64,000 nt of DNA from Sneathiella sp. P13V-1 (GCF_015143595.1 NZ_WYEU01000001.1:1240001-1304000), one strand, 5' to 3'. Numbered from the stretch's first letter, positions 1-8,219 are shown. Notes: a model not told the origin generated them from the letters alone. Numbers and translations are program-made.

Positions 1-2
1 AA

Positions 3-266
3 GGTTCATTAGAAATACCAATAGGTTATGATTTGCCTATATCCGTCATGGAAAAACTTGGGCTGTATATCTCCAATCCAAGGTCTCCTGAAGAAACAGA
101 CAGGCCATTCCCTGAGCCTGGCCTTTTCTTGATCAGACCAGACGGAAATGTGCAGATCGTGGACATATCCAACGCACCTTTCTCAAGGCCAGATCTTGCG
201 ATGATTTTGCGTGGAAGTACTTTTGCTAGAGAGAAAAACTATCCGATCCGTGGAACCTACAGCTAA
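3..266 (+). CDS. Peroxiredoxin-like (AhpC/TSA family) protein, 3' end only
   Basis: This is an open frame running in from the left edge, so the start codon and the N-terminal part with the peroxidatic cysteine lie outside the window. The visible 87 residues include IPIGYDLPISVMEKLGLYI, then a PEPGLFLI / PDGNVQIVDISNAPFSRPDL stretch and a terminal YPIRGTYS. This resembles the C-terminal half of peroxiredoxin-like thioredoxin-fold proteins of the AhpC/TSA group, in which a strand pair is followed by a helix. Such proteins reduce peroxides in the cytoplasm using a thiol. Because the catalytic region is missing, activity cannot be judged. The ATG at 48 is an internal Met, not a start. Confidence 0.7.
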   Translation, partial: GSLEIPIGYDLPISVMEKLGLYISNPRSPEETDRPFPEPGLFLIRPDGNVQIVDISNAPFSRPDLAMILRGSTFAREKNYPIRGTYS

Positions 267-695
267 TTGTTTGTGATAAAATTGTTACATCTTTTTTGGT
301 TGAATTGAGGGCCACAGAAATTTCTCGAGAACACAATTAAGGGATGTGATAGAAAATCGCTCAGACAAGTATTATGTTTGTTTGGAGCGAATCAAACGAC
401 GATCAATGCTTTAGTGGCGCGGGATGAGGGTTGATCTCAACTTTTCATGCTTTCCGGGCCACATTTTGTTGTGAAAATTCCAAATTCGCTTTCGGCAATA
501 AAAAAGTAACAAAAGATGTTTCAAATACAACATCTTAGAACTAGTACATTGTGAGGGGTAACCCATTCGAATCCAACCAGTGCGAGGTTATTTTGTGGGA
601 TTTGAACGGGTTCTGAATTTTATGCTGGTCAATTTTGTTGGCTGGTGAAAGAATTAACACCAAAGTGTTGATTGCTAAGTTGGGGACTGGGCAAT
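267..695. other. Intergenic region, likely long leader of the cold-shock gene
   Basis: The 429 bases between the peroxiredoxin-like gene and the cold-shock gene hold no convincing reading frame; the antisense frame at 541-735 lacks recognisable content. A long untranslated leader would fit a cold-shock mRNA, because such leaders often control translation by temperature. I could not identify a clear promoter or a named RNA element here. Confidence 0.4.
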
Positions 696-1187
696 ATGCA
701 AGAGGAAAATGCTGTACAGTCGACTGTGGAGACACGTGACGGCATAGAGTGCAAGGTTAAGTGGTTCAATACAGCGAAGGGGTTCGGTTTTGTAGAACCA
801 ACTGACGGATCTGGAGATGCGTTCGTTCATATTTCTGTTTTGCAAGGCGAAGGTCTGCAAGGCTTGCCTGAAGGCGCGCCTATTGTTTGTGATTTAACCG
901 CTGGTGTCCGCGGGCAGCAGGTATTGCGCATTGTTACACTGGGCCCGGCGCCAGTCCTTGATCAAAGGGACGGGGATACAGAACTGATTGAAGGCACTGT
1001 TAAATTCTTTAATTCTGAAAAGGGCTTTGGTTTCGTTACACCTGACGATGAAAGCCGCGATATCTTTGTTCACATGAAAGCGTTGGAGCGTTCAGGGTTG
1101 GGAATGCTGGAGACTGCACAACGGGTTCGTTTGAACGTGAAAAGTGGTGAAAAAGGCCCATTGGCTGAAGGTGTTGAGCTGCTTTAA
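696..1187 (+). CDS. Two-domain cold-shock protein
   Basis: The 163-residue product contains two cold-shock (OB-fold) domains, at about residues 15-75 and 97-160. Each has an RNP1-like KGFGFV motif and an RNP2-like motif (DAFVHI in the first, DIFVHM in the second). Such proteins bind single-stranded RNA or DNA in the cytoplasm and act as RNA chaperones. Duplicated domains in one chain are common in alphaproteobacteria, whereas the classical CspA is a single domain of about 70 residues. I chose ATG 696 because a G-rich stretch precedes it; the upstream TTG at 672 would add eight unconserved residues. A hairpin terminator follows about 30 bases after the stop. The gene stands alone. Confidence 0.85.
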   Translation: MQEENAVQSTVETRDGIECKVKWFNTAKGFGFVEPTDGSGDAFVHISVLQGEGLQGLPEGAPIVCDLTAGVRGQQVLRIVTLGPAPVLDQRDGDTELIEGTVKFFNSEKGFGFVTPDDESRDIFVHMKALERSGLGMLETAQRVRLNVKSGEKGPLAEGVELL

Positions 1188-1217
1188 AAACAGACGCGAA
1201 TTGATGTGTTGCATTAA

Positions 1218-1245
1218 ACCTGTCATTCTTGTGGCAGGTTTTTTT
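1218..1245 (+). terminator. Rho-independent terminator of the cold-shock gene
   Basis: A 7-bp stem (ACCTGTC pairing with GGCAGGT, one G-T wobble) with an 8-base loop is followed by a run of seven T. It lies 30 bases after the cold-shock stop codon. Confidence 0.75.
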
Positions 1246-1358
1246 GTGTCTAAAGCTACTGAAATCTTGCAAATCCAGACGTTGGAAGGCACCCTAATGT
1301 CAATGGAGATGGAAGCGTCGCCTTTATAAAAACAAAAACAAAAATGAGGAGAAGATCA

Positions 1359-2543
1359 ATGTCAGGCATCCTGGAGGGGATTCGCGTTCTCGATTTCGGC
1401 CGTTATATAGCTGGACCTTACTGTGCCACCATTCTGGGGCAGCTCGGGGCTGAAGTTATCCGTATTGAGAAGCTGGACGGTAGTGAAGATCGTTTCACGA
1501 CACCAGTGATTGAAAGTGGTGATGGTGGCATGTTCATGCAGATTGGACATGGAAAGAAAGGCCTTACCCTTAATCCAATGAAGCCGGAAGGCCGAGAAGT
1601 GGTGAAACGACTGGTGAAAACCGCAGATGTTGTGGTCGCTAACCTGCCGCAAGAGACGTTAGCTGCGATGGGGCTTGATTATGAAAGCCTGAAAGCCATC
1701 AAAGAAGACATTATCCTGACGCACCAATCAGCTTTTGGAGACAAAGGCCCGTATAAAAACCGTGTTGGATTTGACGGTATTGGTCAGGCGATGTCGGGCG
1801 CCATGTATATGTCAGGCGATGAAAATGGCCCTCGTAAACTGGCGGCACCATGGGTGGATTTCTCGACAGCCATGGCAGGGTGTATTGGTACGCTCGCGGC
1901 AATTATTCATCGTCAGAAAACGGGAGAAGGGCAGATTGTCACGGGCTCTCTGTTTGGCTCCTCCGCCCTCATTGCCAGCGTTACCATGATTGAGCAGGAT
2001 CTTTTGAAACTCGATCGTGTTGGGACGGCAAACCGGGGGCAGAATGGCGGCCCTTCAGATACATATAAAACTAAAGACGGATGGATCTTGGTTCAGGTAA
2101 TCGGGCGGCCTTTATTTGAGCGTTGGGCCAAGCTGATGGGAGAAGATCACTGGCTTGAAGATCCACGCTTTGATAGCGATCAAGACCGCGGAGATCATGG
2201 TCAGATCCTTTCAGAACGTATGGGCAAATGGTGTGCGGAGAGAACCAATAGTGAAGCGATCGCAGAATTGGAAGCGGCTCGATTGCCATGTGGTCCAGTT
2301 TATTCTCCACAGGAGCTGAGAGATGACCCACATCTTGCGGCCATGGGCCTGATTAATGAAATGGAATATCCGGGACTTGAAGGGAAAGCACCTATTGTGG
2401 ATTTCCCTGTGAAAATGTCCAAGGCAGATATCTCAGTCAAGCACCGGGCGCCAACGCTTGGTGAACATACTGACGAGTTGATGCAGGAGCTTGGATATTC
2501 AGCAGAAGAAGTTGCTGAACTAAGAGAAAAGCGGGTCGTTTAA
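1359..2543 (+). CDS. CaiB/BaiF family (family III) CoA transferase
   Basis: The 394-residue product is full length for family III CoA transferases, which move CoA between acyl-CoA and a carboxylic acid through an aspartyl-CoA thioester. The N-terminal GIRVLDFGRYIAGPYCATIL is the typical Rossmann entry with the family R-x-AGP signature. The Asp in APWVDFSTAMAG (residue 167) sits where the catalytic Asp of formyl-CoA transferase (Asp169) is expected. The C-terminus carries the usual HRAPTLGEHTDE motif. The start at ATG 1359 is preferred because AGGAG ends eight bases before it; the ATG at 1344 would place that site inside the gene. The substrate is unknown. Its stop overlaps the stop of the convergent amidotransferase within a shared TTAA. 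Confidence 0.88.
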   Translation: MSGILEGIRVLDFGRYIAGPYCATILGQLGAEVIRIEKLDGSEDRFTTPVIESGDGGMFMQIGHGKKGLTLNPMKPEGREVVKRLVKTADVVVANLPQETLAAMGLDYESLKAIKEDIILTHQSAFGDKGPYKNRVGFDGIGQAMSGAMYMSGDENGPRKLAAPWVDFSTAMAGCIGTLAAIIHRQKTGEGQIVTGSLFGSSALIASVTMIEQDLLKLDRVGTANRGQNGGPSDTYKTKDGWILVQVIGRPLFERWAKLMGEDHWLEDPRFDSDQDRGDHGQILSERMGKWCAERTNSEAIAELEAARLPCGPVYSPQELRDDPHLAAMGLINEMEYPGLEGKAPIVDFPVKMSKADISVKHRAPTLGEHTDELMQELGYSAEEVAELREKRVV

Positions 2544-3268
2544 CGCACCGGCAAATGCGCTTCCTGTTCCTGTTGGGTCAAGGACGTCCAATGGGACAGG
2601 AAGTTTCGGCACCATTTATCCATTTCACCGTCATGTTTGAAGCGATCAGCAAGCTGTTCTTCAGCGGATTGGGCGCCCGGCTCGACGAGCATATGTGCCG
2701 CTTTTCGAAGCCATTTTCGGCTCATTGCTTCGGTGACTTCCGGATGAAACTGGATACCGTAGGCTGTTTTTCCATAGCGATAGGCCTGATTGGGAAAAGC
2801 CGCGCCGCGAGCGAGTAATACACTGCCTCTTGGTAAATCAAACCCTTCCTTGTGCCATTGATAGGCATGCAGATCTCGGGCGAAATAGTCGGCCCCCTGA
2901 TCCGTTGGTTGGACGAGGTGATAGCCGATTTCCATCTGTCCCTCAGGGTGGAGATTGACACCCGCCCCCAGGACACGAGCCATGATCTGGGCGCCGAGGC
3001 AAATACCAAAGAAAGGAACTTCTTCCCTTAATACCCTTTCCACATATTTGGCTTCATCCCTGATGAAACTCTCATGATCATCATTAGCGCTCATAGGGCC
3101 ACCAAAGATAACCGCACCTGCATGTTCGCGAACATCATGAGGGAGAGAGTGCCCTATTGCAGGTATGCGAATATCCAGTTGATAGCCAAGAGTGCGCAAA
3201 ACTTCGCCTACGCGTCCCGGATCGGATCCCGCCTGATGCAATATCAGTAATATCTTCTTGTTGGGCAC
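2540..3268 (-). CDS. Class I glutamine amidotransferase (GMP-synthase-like GATase domain protein)
   Basis: This is a stand-alone class I GATase of 242 residues. It shows the nucleophile elbow FFGICLGAQ (Cys at residue 90) and the catalytic His-Glu pair in QFHPEV. GGPMSANDD near residue 57 is the oxyanion-side loop of these enzymes. Such proteins hydrolyse glutamine to glutamate and ammonia, but there is no fused synthetase here, so the acceptor is unknown. I chose GTG 3268 because GGAGAG lies six bases before it; a GTG at 3280 would extend it by four residues. It follows the SDR gene at a distance of 31 bases on the same strand and is probably co-transcribed. It ends tail-to-tail with the CoA transferase. 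Confidence 0.8.
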   Translation of the reverse strand: MPNKKILLILHQAGSDPGRVGEVLRTLGYQLDIRIPAIGHSLPHDVREHAGAVIFGGPMSANDDHESFIRDEAKYVERVLREEVPFFGICLGAQIMARVLGAGVNLHPEGQMEIGYHLVQPTDQGADYFARDLHAYQWHKEGFDLPRGSVLLARGAAFPNQAYRYGKTAYGIQFHPEVTEAMSRKWLRKAAHMLVEPGAQSAEEQLADRFKHDGEMDKWCRNFLSHWTSLTQQEQEAHLPVR

Positions 3269-3299
3269 TTTACTCTCCACTCATCCATCTTGACTTAGC

Positions 3300-4061
3300 T
3301 TACATTGCGCTAATGCCGCCATCCAGCACCAACTCCGCCCCCGTCATAAAGCGGGATTCGTCAGACGCCAGATATAACACACCATAGGCAATGTCATTAG
3401 GTTCCCCCAGATGCCCAATGGGGATTTGGCGCGCCAATTTGGCTTCCCCATTTTCCGGACCTACCTTTGCGAACATGGCCTCCAGAATAGGGGTGCGTAC
3501 AAATGTGGGGTGGACGGAGTTGCTGCGAATGCCATTTTTCTTCTTAGCGCAATGAAGCGCAACAGATTTGCTTAAATGCCGAACACCCGCTTTCGCAGAG
3601 TTGTAGGCAGCCATATTGTGTCCCGCAATGATACCGGCGATAGAAGAAATGTTAACAATAGACCCGAGTCCTTCGGTTTCTTCCATATAGGAAATGGCAT
3701 ACTTACACCCAAGAAACACACTATCGAGATCGATGGAATGAACCCGTTTCCAGGTGTCGAAATCCGTGCTTTCTACATCAGATCCATCACCAATGCCGGC
3801 ATTATTCACCAGAATATTCAGGCCACCGAATGTTTCTTTTGTCTGGCGAAGAACTTCTTGCCAGCCTTCCTCGCTTGTTACATCCTGCTTAAGAGCAATA
3901 GCATTGTCACCAATGAGTTTGACTGTTTCCTCTACGCCTTCAACATTGATGTCCGTGGCAACCACTTTTGCGCCCTCCTTTGCAAGAAGGATGGAAATGG
4001 CGCGGCCCAATCCACTACCGGCACCGGTCACCAATGCTACTTTCCCGTCTACGCGTCCCAT
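3300..4061 (-). CDS. Short-chain dehydrogenase/reductase (classical SDR)
   Basis: The 253-residue protein is a complete classical SDR. The cofactor motif TGAGSGLG is near residue 14, followed by D-I-N at the end of beta-2, which favours NAD over NADP. NNAGIGD is at about 88, and the catalytic Ser-Tyr-Lys set is in NISSIAG and AAYNSAKAG. The C-terminal GAELVLDGG is typical. These enzymes oxidise or reduce alcohol/ketone groups in the cytoplasm; the substrate cannot be read from sequence. The ATG is preceded by GGAGAG at good spacing. A perfect inverted repeat lies 24-37 bases upstream of the start and may be an operator. The amidotransferase follows in the same direction. Confidence 0.87.
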   Translation of the reverse strand: MGRVDGKVALVTGAGSGLGRAISILLAKEGAKVVATDINVEGVEETVKLIGDNAIALKQDVTSEEGWQEVLRQTKETFGGLNILVNNAGIGDGSDVESTDFDTWKRVHSIDLDSVFLGCKYAISYMEETEGLGSIVNISSIAGIIAGHNMAAYNSAKAGVRHLSKSVALHCAKKKNGIRSNSVHPTFVRTPILEAMFAKVGPENGEAKLARQIPIGHLGEPNDIAYGVLYLASDESRFMTGAELVLDGGISAM

Positions 4062-4084
4062 TATTCTCTCCGTTTTTATTATTG

Positions 4085-4098
4085 GTACCTTTTGGTAC
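4085..4098. promoter_or_regulatory. Inverted repeat upstream of the SDR gene (possible operator)
   Basis: GTACC-TTTT-GGTAC is a perfect 5-bp inverted repeat with a 4-base spacer. It lies 24-37 bases upstream of the SDR start and about 100 bases upstream of the divergent membrane-protein gene. Position and symmetry fit a small repressor site, but no regulator gene is adjacent. Confidence 0.3.
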
Positions 4099-4194
4099 TG
4101 TCATTATGTTTTTTTGTTATCCATTTATTGTGATGGTTGGATCAGAGACAATATGAGGGTAAAAGGATACGCTGTCATCCCTTAGAAAGGTTAT

Positions 4195-4917
4195 TTGTCC
4201 GTGGATCACATCAATAGCAGTACCCAGAAATATGAATTGCCTTGGTGGATCTGGATTCTGCCAGCCCCTTTATTTGTAGGGTTTCAGATTGCGGTCAGAG
4301 GATATTCGCCGGAACTGGCAAGGGCATTGCTGGCCGGAGAAGGGGGATGGTACGAAAACCTAACGGTTATTATTCTGTTTCCTGCTATATATTTCGCCGT
4401 GAGGCTCGTTCTTGATCATAAAAAACTACCTGCCCGCTGGCTCAGTTGCTGGTACGCATTGCTTGGTCTTGCCTGTGTATATTTCGCAGGGGAAGAAGCG
4501 AGTTGGGGGCAGCATTGGTTTGGCTGGGAAACACCTGAATGGTTCGGCGAGAGGAATGATCAGGGGGAGACAAATTTTCACAATATGTCGTCTTGGTTTG
4601 ACCAAAAACCACGCCTGATTGTTGAGTTGTCTGCGATATTTGCAGGCGTCATTTTCCCAATATATCGCCGCCGCAAAAAGATCATCTATAAAGTAAACCA
4701 ATGGCAGTCATATTTTTGGCCAGCCTGGGTGTGCCTTCCTGTGTCCCTGGTGGTAGGTATTATTAAATTGCCCGATCGGATCATTGGAACCCACAATATT
4801 CCTTACCCGTTCAATATTGGTGTCAGTGAAACTCAGGAATTGTATGTGGCGATTGGGTTTTTAATCTATCTTGCATCCGTTTGGGTCCGCCACAAAAGAG
4901 GCATGGATAACCGCTGA
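4195..4917 (+). CDS. Uncharacterised multi-pass inner-membrane protein
   Basis: The 240-residue product has about six hydrophobic segments (near residues 17-35, 55-73, 82-98, 140-155, 173-190 and 215-232). I recognise no named function. The most distinctive part is the loop FAGEEASWGQHWFGWETP followed by ETNFHN. It is rich in Glu, His and Trp and looks like a conserved functional loop facing one side of the membrane, perhaps binding metal or substrate (inference). The start is probably the TTG at 4195, with AGAAAGG just upstream; GTG 4201 is an alternative. It diverges from the SDR gene and is followed by gcrA on the same strand after 119 bases. Confidence 0.65.
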   Translation: MSVDHINSSTQKYELPWWIWILPAPLFVGFQIAVRGYSPELARALLAGEGGWYENLTVIILFPAIYFAVRLVLDHKKLPARWLSCWYALLGLACVYFAGEEASWGQHWFGWETPEWFGERNDQGETNFHNMSSWFDQKPRLIVELSAIFAGVIFPIYRRRKKIIYKVNQWQSYFWPAWVCLPVSLVVGIIKLPDRIIGTHNIPYPFNIGVSETQELYVAIGFLIYLASVWVRHKRGMDNR

Positions 4918-5036
4918 TTTAAGCGGTTAATGATGGACAGCAAGGTCAACGAAAGTTATACCATGAACTCGGCCGCAGCTTCGGGGTTGCGGTAATTTTG
5001 GTATGAGACACGGCAAATGCTTGAAAGAGGCAAAGG

Positions 5037-5363
5037 ATGAGCTGGACGGAAGAGCGTATTGAAACCCTGAAAAAGCTGTGGGGTTCCGGTAAAACAGCAG
5101 CCGAGATCGCAGAAGAACTGGGGGGCGTGACCAGAAATGCGGTGATCGGTAAGGCAAACCGTCTTGGTCTTTCCAACAAATCCTCCACTACGGCCGCACC
5201 AAAGCAGAAGAAGAAAAAGGTGCCCGCTCACAAAGCCTGCCAGTGGCCAATTGGTCATCCGGGAGAGGCTGGGTTTCATTTCTGTGAAGATGAATCTGTT
5301 CCTGGTAAGCCTTACTGCCTGAAACACTGCAATATGGCTTACCAGTCACGCGATAACAGCTAG
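5037..5363 (+). CDS. gcrA: GcrA family cell-cycle transcriptional regulator
   Basis: The N-terminal 45 residues (MSWTEERIETLKKLW through GGVTRNAVIGKANRLGL) match the GcrA helix-turn-helix. The C-terminus has the conserved CQWPIGHPGE-FHFC-GKPYCLKH pattern, which in GcrA contacts sigma-70. In alphaproteobacteria GcrA recruits sigma-70 to methylated GANTC promoters and drives cell-cycle genes together with CcrM. At 108 residues it is shorter than the Caulobacter protein (about 170), because the lysine-rich linker between the two domains is very short. AAAGG lies directly before the ATG, with GAGG further upstream. It ends two bases from the convergent orphan gene. Confidence 0.85.
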   Translation: MSWTEERIETLKKLWGSGKTAAEIAEELGGVTRNAVIGKANRLGLSNKSSTTAAPKQKKKKVPAHKACQWPIGHPGEAGFHFCEDESVPGKPYCLKHCNMAYQSRDNS

Positions 5364-5365
5364 CA

Positions 5366-7417
5366 TCAATTTATGAGAAAGCCTCTCAGGTCTTTCTCGT
5401 TTTGATATTGGTAATTCAGATAACGGCCGAGTGGTTCTCCTTCAATGACCATCCGGCCTTTTTTGTCTCTATTATATAGCAGACCGATCTGCTCAGCTTT
5501 TAAGGCTCGCCCCAGATTGTCTTTACTGATGATTTTCGCGCCGTGGTATGTGAACTCGGTTTTCTCATCTCCGGAGACGCGGGTCCAGCCGATCAGGCGG
5601 TTTTTCTCATCATATCTGAAGCTGTCTTTCCAATCCCGTTTAACAAAGAGCTGGGGGTCGCTGTAGCTCCCGGCAGGTTCTCTATGATCAATTGAGAGCA
5701 AATTGCCGCTCGGGTCATATACCCGTTCCTGATACGGCGGGTAATAGAAGTTTAAAATCGCTGGCGCAGATACTTCCTTGCCATTATCAGCGAAAACGGC
5801 AATCTCAACCCGCCCTGAATAGTGGCCTTTAATGGTCAGATCTTTCCGGGTGTGCCACTGAACCTTGATTTCTGCCTTGGCGCCATCGTCTTCACTATTG
5901 ATGGATATCTTCTCTGGATTTCCGCGTAATATCACCCATCTAAAAGTCACATCCCCTTTTTGATCAGAGCGGGATGCAGTCGTTTCAATATTGATCGTTT
6001 TTTCAAACGCACTGCTTCGGATCACCCGGGAAAGAGAAGAGGGCGTTGTAAATAAGGGTTCCGGCATTTGACCCACGAAATTATCAATCCCGGCAATGGG
6101 TTTATTCTCTGAATTTACCTTTAACAAAGGAAGGCCTGGATAATCCCCCATGTTCAAACCGTTTGCATGTTCGATCATTTTCTCAAGCTGCAATTGGTCG
6201 GCTGCAAAAGCAATCGGATGGGCTTTTGTGCTGAAGTAATGTTCAGGTTTTTTAACGGTTTTCAGATTTTTGCGCAAAATCATCTGAACCGCGCTCATGA
6301 GCTGCCCGTCCTTGGCTAGCCTTTCCTTCACTTCAGGTTTAAACGCGGCAAGGATACTGGCGACGGCTCTTAAATAGGGTTTATCAGAGCCTGATTTTCC
6401 GATGGTTGTGATCAGAAAAGGTGTGTTCGCCGGAAGCAGATCTTCTGTATCTGAATAATCTTTTACCGCTGGATATACATATAGGTGGTTTCGCACATGC
6501 TGAAGATAAAGTTTTTGGGCGCCTCCGGGTGTCGTGTAACCAAGACGTGAATGACTGCGCCAGAAAGCGCCAGATGTAACGGCCGTGGAAGAGTTGCCAA
6601 GTGTCGGTGCATCAAACAGGATTCTGGTGTTAAAGCCGTAGTCCGTATTAAGTTTAGCCGCGACGGGGCTATAGCGAACATGTGCCAGTTGCGGATATTG
6701 CTTCTCCGTCAATTTTGAATGGTCGCGATCCCTGTTATCATAGAGATCCCCATTATTCCCGGCGGCCAATCCCCTTTGAAAAAGAGTGTTTAGTTTTTTT
6801 GCGGCGGGATCATTGAACGACTGGACTGTTGCGGGGGCCACCTTGCGATCATTGAAAACAAACTGAGACCACAGCATTTCAAATCGAGGTTCCCAGAGTG
6901 TGTTCGTGCCGTCGACCATTGCCTGTTGACTGCTCACCGTTTTGGGGACCGTTTGAGTTGCGGCTTCAGCTTTATTCTTGCTTTCTGTTTTATTCAGAAG
7001 CGCTTCCACCATCTTCTGAAAACGTGGTTCTTTCTGGATATTTGCCAGATTGGCGTCTTTAAACAGAATTTGCCGATTATCAAAACCGTTATCAATAGCC
7101 ATTTGCAGGGCATCCAATGCCTCTTCTTTATGGCCTTTCACTGCTAAAACAGATGCGTATAGATACTGACTATCCATATGCCATGGGTAAGTTGCCGTAA
7201 TTTTTTCAAGTGATTTCAGGGCCCCGTCAATTTGTCGGCGGGAGAGAGCTGAAATCACGCTTCTAACCCTGTCGTTTGCAGATGGCATGGCGAACAACTG
7301 CTGAGGGGACAGGTGCTGTTGTTCCTGGCCGTGAGATATCTGAGGAGAGAAAACAAGCGGAACAGCCGCAACCATCAGGCAAAGGGTTACGGCAAGTTTC
7401 TTATGTTGATGTCTCAT
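5366..7417 (-). CDS. Large periplasmic protein of unknown function with N-terminal TPR-like region
   Basis: This 683-residue protein is not recognised. It begins with a Sec signal peptide (charged start, hydrophobic stretch LAVTLCLMVAAVPLVFS, cleavage probably after SHG near residue 30). Residues about 55-135 look like two helical TPR-type repeats (alternation of small and aromatic residues, DSQYLYASVLAVKGHKEEAL). Residues 150-430 are a mixed region. About 470-580 reads as a beta-sandwich, close to an Ig-like or PKD-like fold. The last 110 residues carry repeated short beta-hairpin motifs with Tyr and Gly (DPSGNLLS, DEKNRLIGW, DKKGRMV) reminiscent of YD/RHS-type strands. It is probably soluble in the periplasm or on the surface. 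Its neighbours give no hint of function. Confidence 0.65.
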   Translation of the reverse strand: MRHQHKKLAVTLCLMVAAVPLVFSPQISHGQEQQHLSPQQLFAMPSANDRVRSVISALSRRQIDGALKSLEKITATYPWHMDSQYLYASVLAVKGHKEEALDALQMAIDNGFDNRQILFKDANLANIQKEPRFQKMVEALLNKTESKNKAEAATQTVPKTVSSQQAMVDGTNTLWEPRFEMLWSQFVFNDRKVAPATVQSFNDPAAKKLNTLFQRGLAAGNNGDLYDNRDRDHSKLTEKQYPQLAHVRYSPVAAKLNTDYGFNTRILFDAPTLGNSSTAVTSGAFWRSHSRLGYTTPGGAQKLYLQHVRNHLYVYPAVKDYSDTEDLLPANTPFLITTIGKSGSDKPYLRAVASILAAFKPEVKERLAKDGQLMSAVQMILRKNLKTVKKPEHYFSTKAHPIAFAADQLQLEKMIEHANGLNMGDYPGLPLLKVNSENKPIAGIDNFVGQMPEPLFTTPSSLSRVIRSSAFEKTINIETTASRSDQKGDVTFRWVILRGNPEKISINSEDDGAKAEIKVQWHTRKDLTIKGHYSGRVEIAVFADNGKEVSAPAILNFYYPPYQERVYDPSGNLLSIDHREPAGSYSDPQLFVKRDWKDSFRYDEKNRLIGWTRVSGDEKTEFTYHGAKIISKDNLGRALKAEQIGLLYNRDKKGRMVIEGEPLGRYLNYQYQNEKDLRGFLIN
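5375..5403 (+). terminator. Possible terminator hairpin after gcrA
   Basis: GAGAAAG and CTTTCTC form a perfect 7-bp stem around a 10-base loop, followed by GTTTT. It starts 12 bases after the gcrA stop, inside the 3' end of the convergent gene. The T run is weak. Confidence 0.3.
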
Positions 7418-7460
7418 TTAGGGATCCGGTTTCGGTTGAAAAAACGTCTCCCTAAATTCT

Positions 7461-7799
7461 CTACAGTTTCTCTAGGTCAAGGTCCAGTTTTTCCCCCAGC
7501 CACATTGCGTGGTGACTATGGTCATCAATGTCATTGCCTGTCTCAGGGTGAACCAAGATGGAGAGACCCGAACGGTTGAGCATCAACCAGGGGACCAGTT
7601 TGTTGAATTCACCAATTCCAAACATCACCAAGTACATTGAAGCTGTATGTGGGCCGACAGACTGGTCATGTACACGACCCAGTTTAACCGCGAATTTCTG
7701 ACCTAACTCCTCACGAACTTTCAGGGCTGTTTCCTTGTTCGTTTCGGTAAAGTAGATATGGGCGTGGTAGCCCTTGATAACCGAAATTGGTTTAGACAC
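7461..7799 (-). CDS. DOPA 4,5-dioxygenase family protein
   Basis: This 112-residue protein fits the small DOPA 4,5-dioxygenase family. It shows the family's YHAHIYF start motif, VGPHTASMY in the middle, WLMLNRSGLSILVHPETG and a C-terminal DHSHHAMWLGEKL. The conserved histidines in these segments are the expected iron ligands. The family includes plant and fungal extradiol ring-cleaving enzymes, and most bacterial members have no proven substrate. It is cytoplasmic (no signal peptide). It lies downstream of nothing on its strand and starts a 420-base gap, so it is probably expressed from its own promoter. Confidence 0.82.
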   Translation of the reverse strand: MSKPISVIKGYHAHIYFTETNKETALKVREELGQKFAVKLGRVHDQSVGPHTASMYLVMFGIGEFNKLVPWLMLNRSGLSILVHPETGNDIDDHSHHAMWLGEKLDLDLEKL

Positions 7800-7945
7800 G
7801 ACTTAATACTCTCTAACAAAACAAATTATACTGCGCCCGTTTAAAACGTATCGCGAAAATCTCTTTAATCAAGAGACTTTATTTGCAAGATATAAGAAAA
7901 TCTTCAAGTAAGGCGGCCCATCTCTCATATTTTGAGTGATTCGGT

Positions 7946-7959
7946 CAGGTAATCACCTG
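7946..7959. repeat. Inverted repeat, possible operator
   Basis: CAGGT-AATC-ACCTG is perfectly symmetric (5-bp arms). It lies between two divergent genes, 147 bases upstream of the dioxygenase-like gene. Its function is unknown. Confidence 0.25.
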
Positions 7960-8088
7960 GCAAGTCATAGTTGTTAATAGATATGGTTAATTTCCCTTGC
8001 TGTTCACACCTGAGTGTTGCGCAGGCACACGGCTTTGGAGAAAACAGCAAAAAAAACCTCTTGAACAGTGGCTCCTGCGCTTCGTGCG

Positions 8089-8117
8089 TTGACATGTATG
8101 TATAAGGGGAAAATAAT
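8089..8117 (+). promoter_or_regulatory. Candidate sigma-70 promoter for the VPLPA-CTERM gene
   Basis: A perfect -35 box TTGACA (8089-8094) is separated by 17 bases from AATAAT (8112-8117), which matches five of six bases of the -10 consensus. It would give a leader of roughly 95 bases before the ATG at 8220. Confidence 0.4.
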
Positions 8118-8219
8118 ATATTAATGGTTTGTTAACCTTCTAAAGGGGCAATCGAACGCGAGTGCAGAGGTATAAGGGGGTGTGGCGACATTCCTGTTTT
8201 ACAACTAGGGAAATTGGAC

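Larger units (their letters stand above)
7800..8219. other. Intergenic region with inverted repeats and a likely promoter for the VPLPA protein gene
   Basis: No gene is supported in these 420 bases. They contain CAGGT-AATC-ACCTG (7946-7959). A pair of complementary 7-mers (GCGCAGG at 8019-8025 and CCTGCGC at 8074-8080) could form a 62-base stem-loop. A sigma-70-like promoter lies at 8089-8117. The 13-mer ATATGGTTAATTT at 7981-7993 recurs at 10698-10710, upstream of the second VPLPA-CTERM gene. Confidence 0.5.

Noticed and set aside
3576-4133. 185-codon frame opposite the SDR gene
   Set aside because: Shadow of the SDR coding frame, which contains the full catalytic set.
4909-4928. Hairpin AACCGCT/AGCGGTT at the end of the membrane-protein gene as a terminator
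   Set aside because: There is a 7-bp stem but no T run, and gcrA follows on the same strand.
8010-8085. Cyclic-di-GMP or other riboswitch before the VPLPA gene
   Set aside because: A stem is possible, but the conserved core of known riboswitches is absent and the element lies upstream of the likely promoter.
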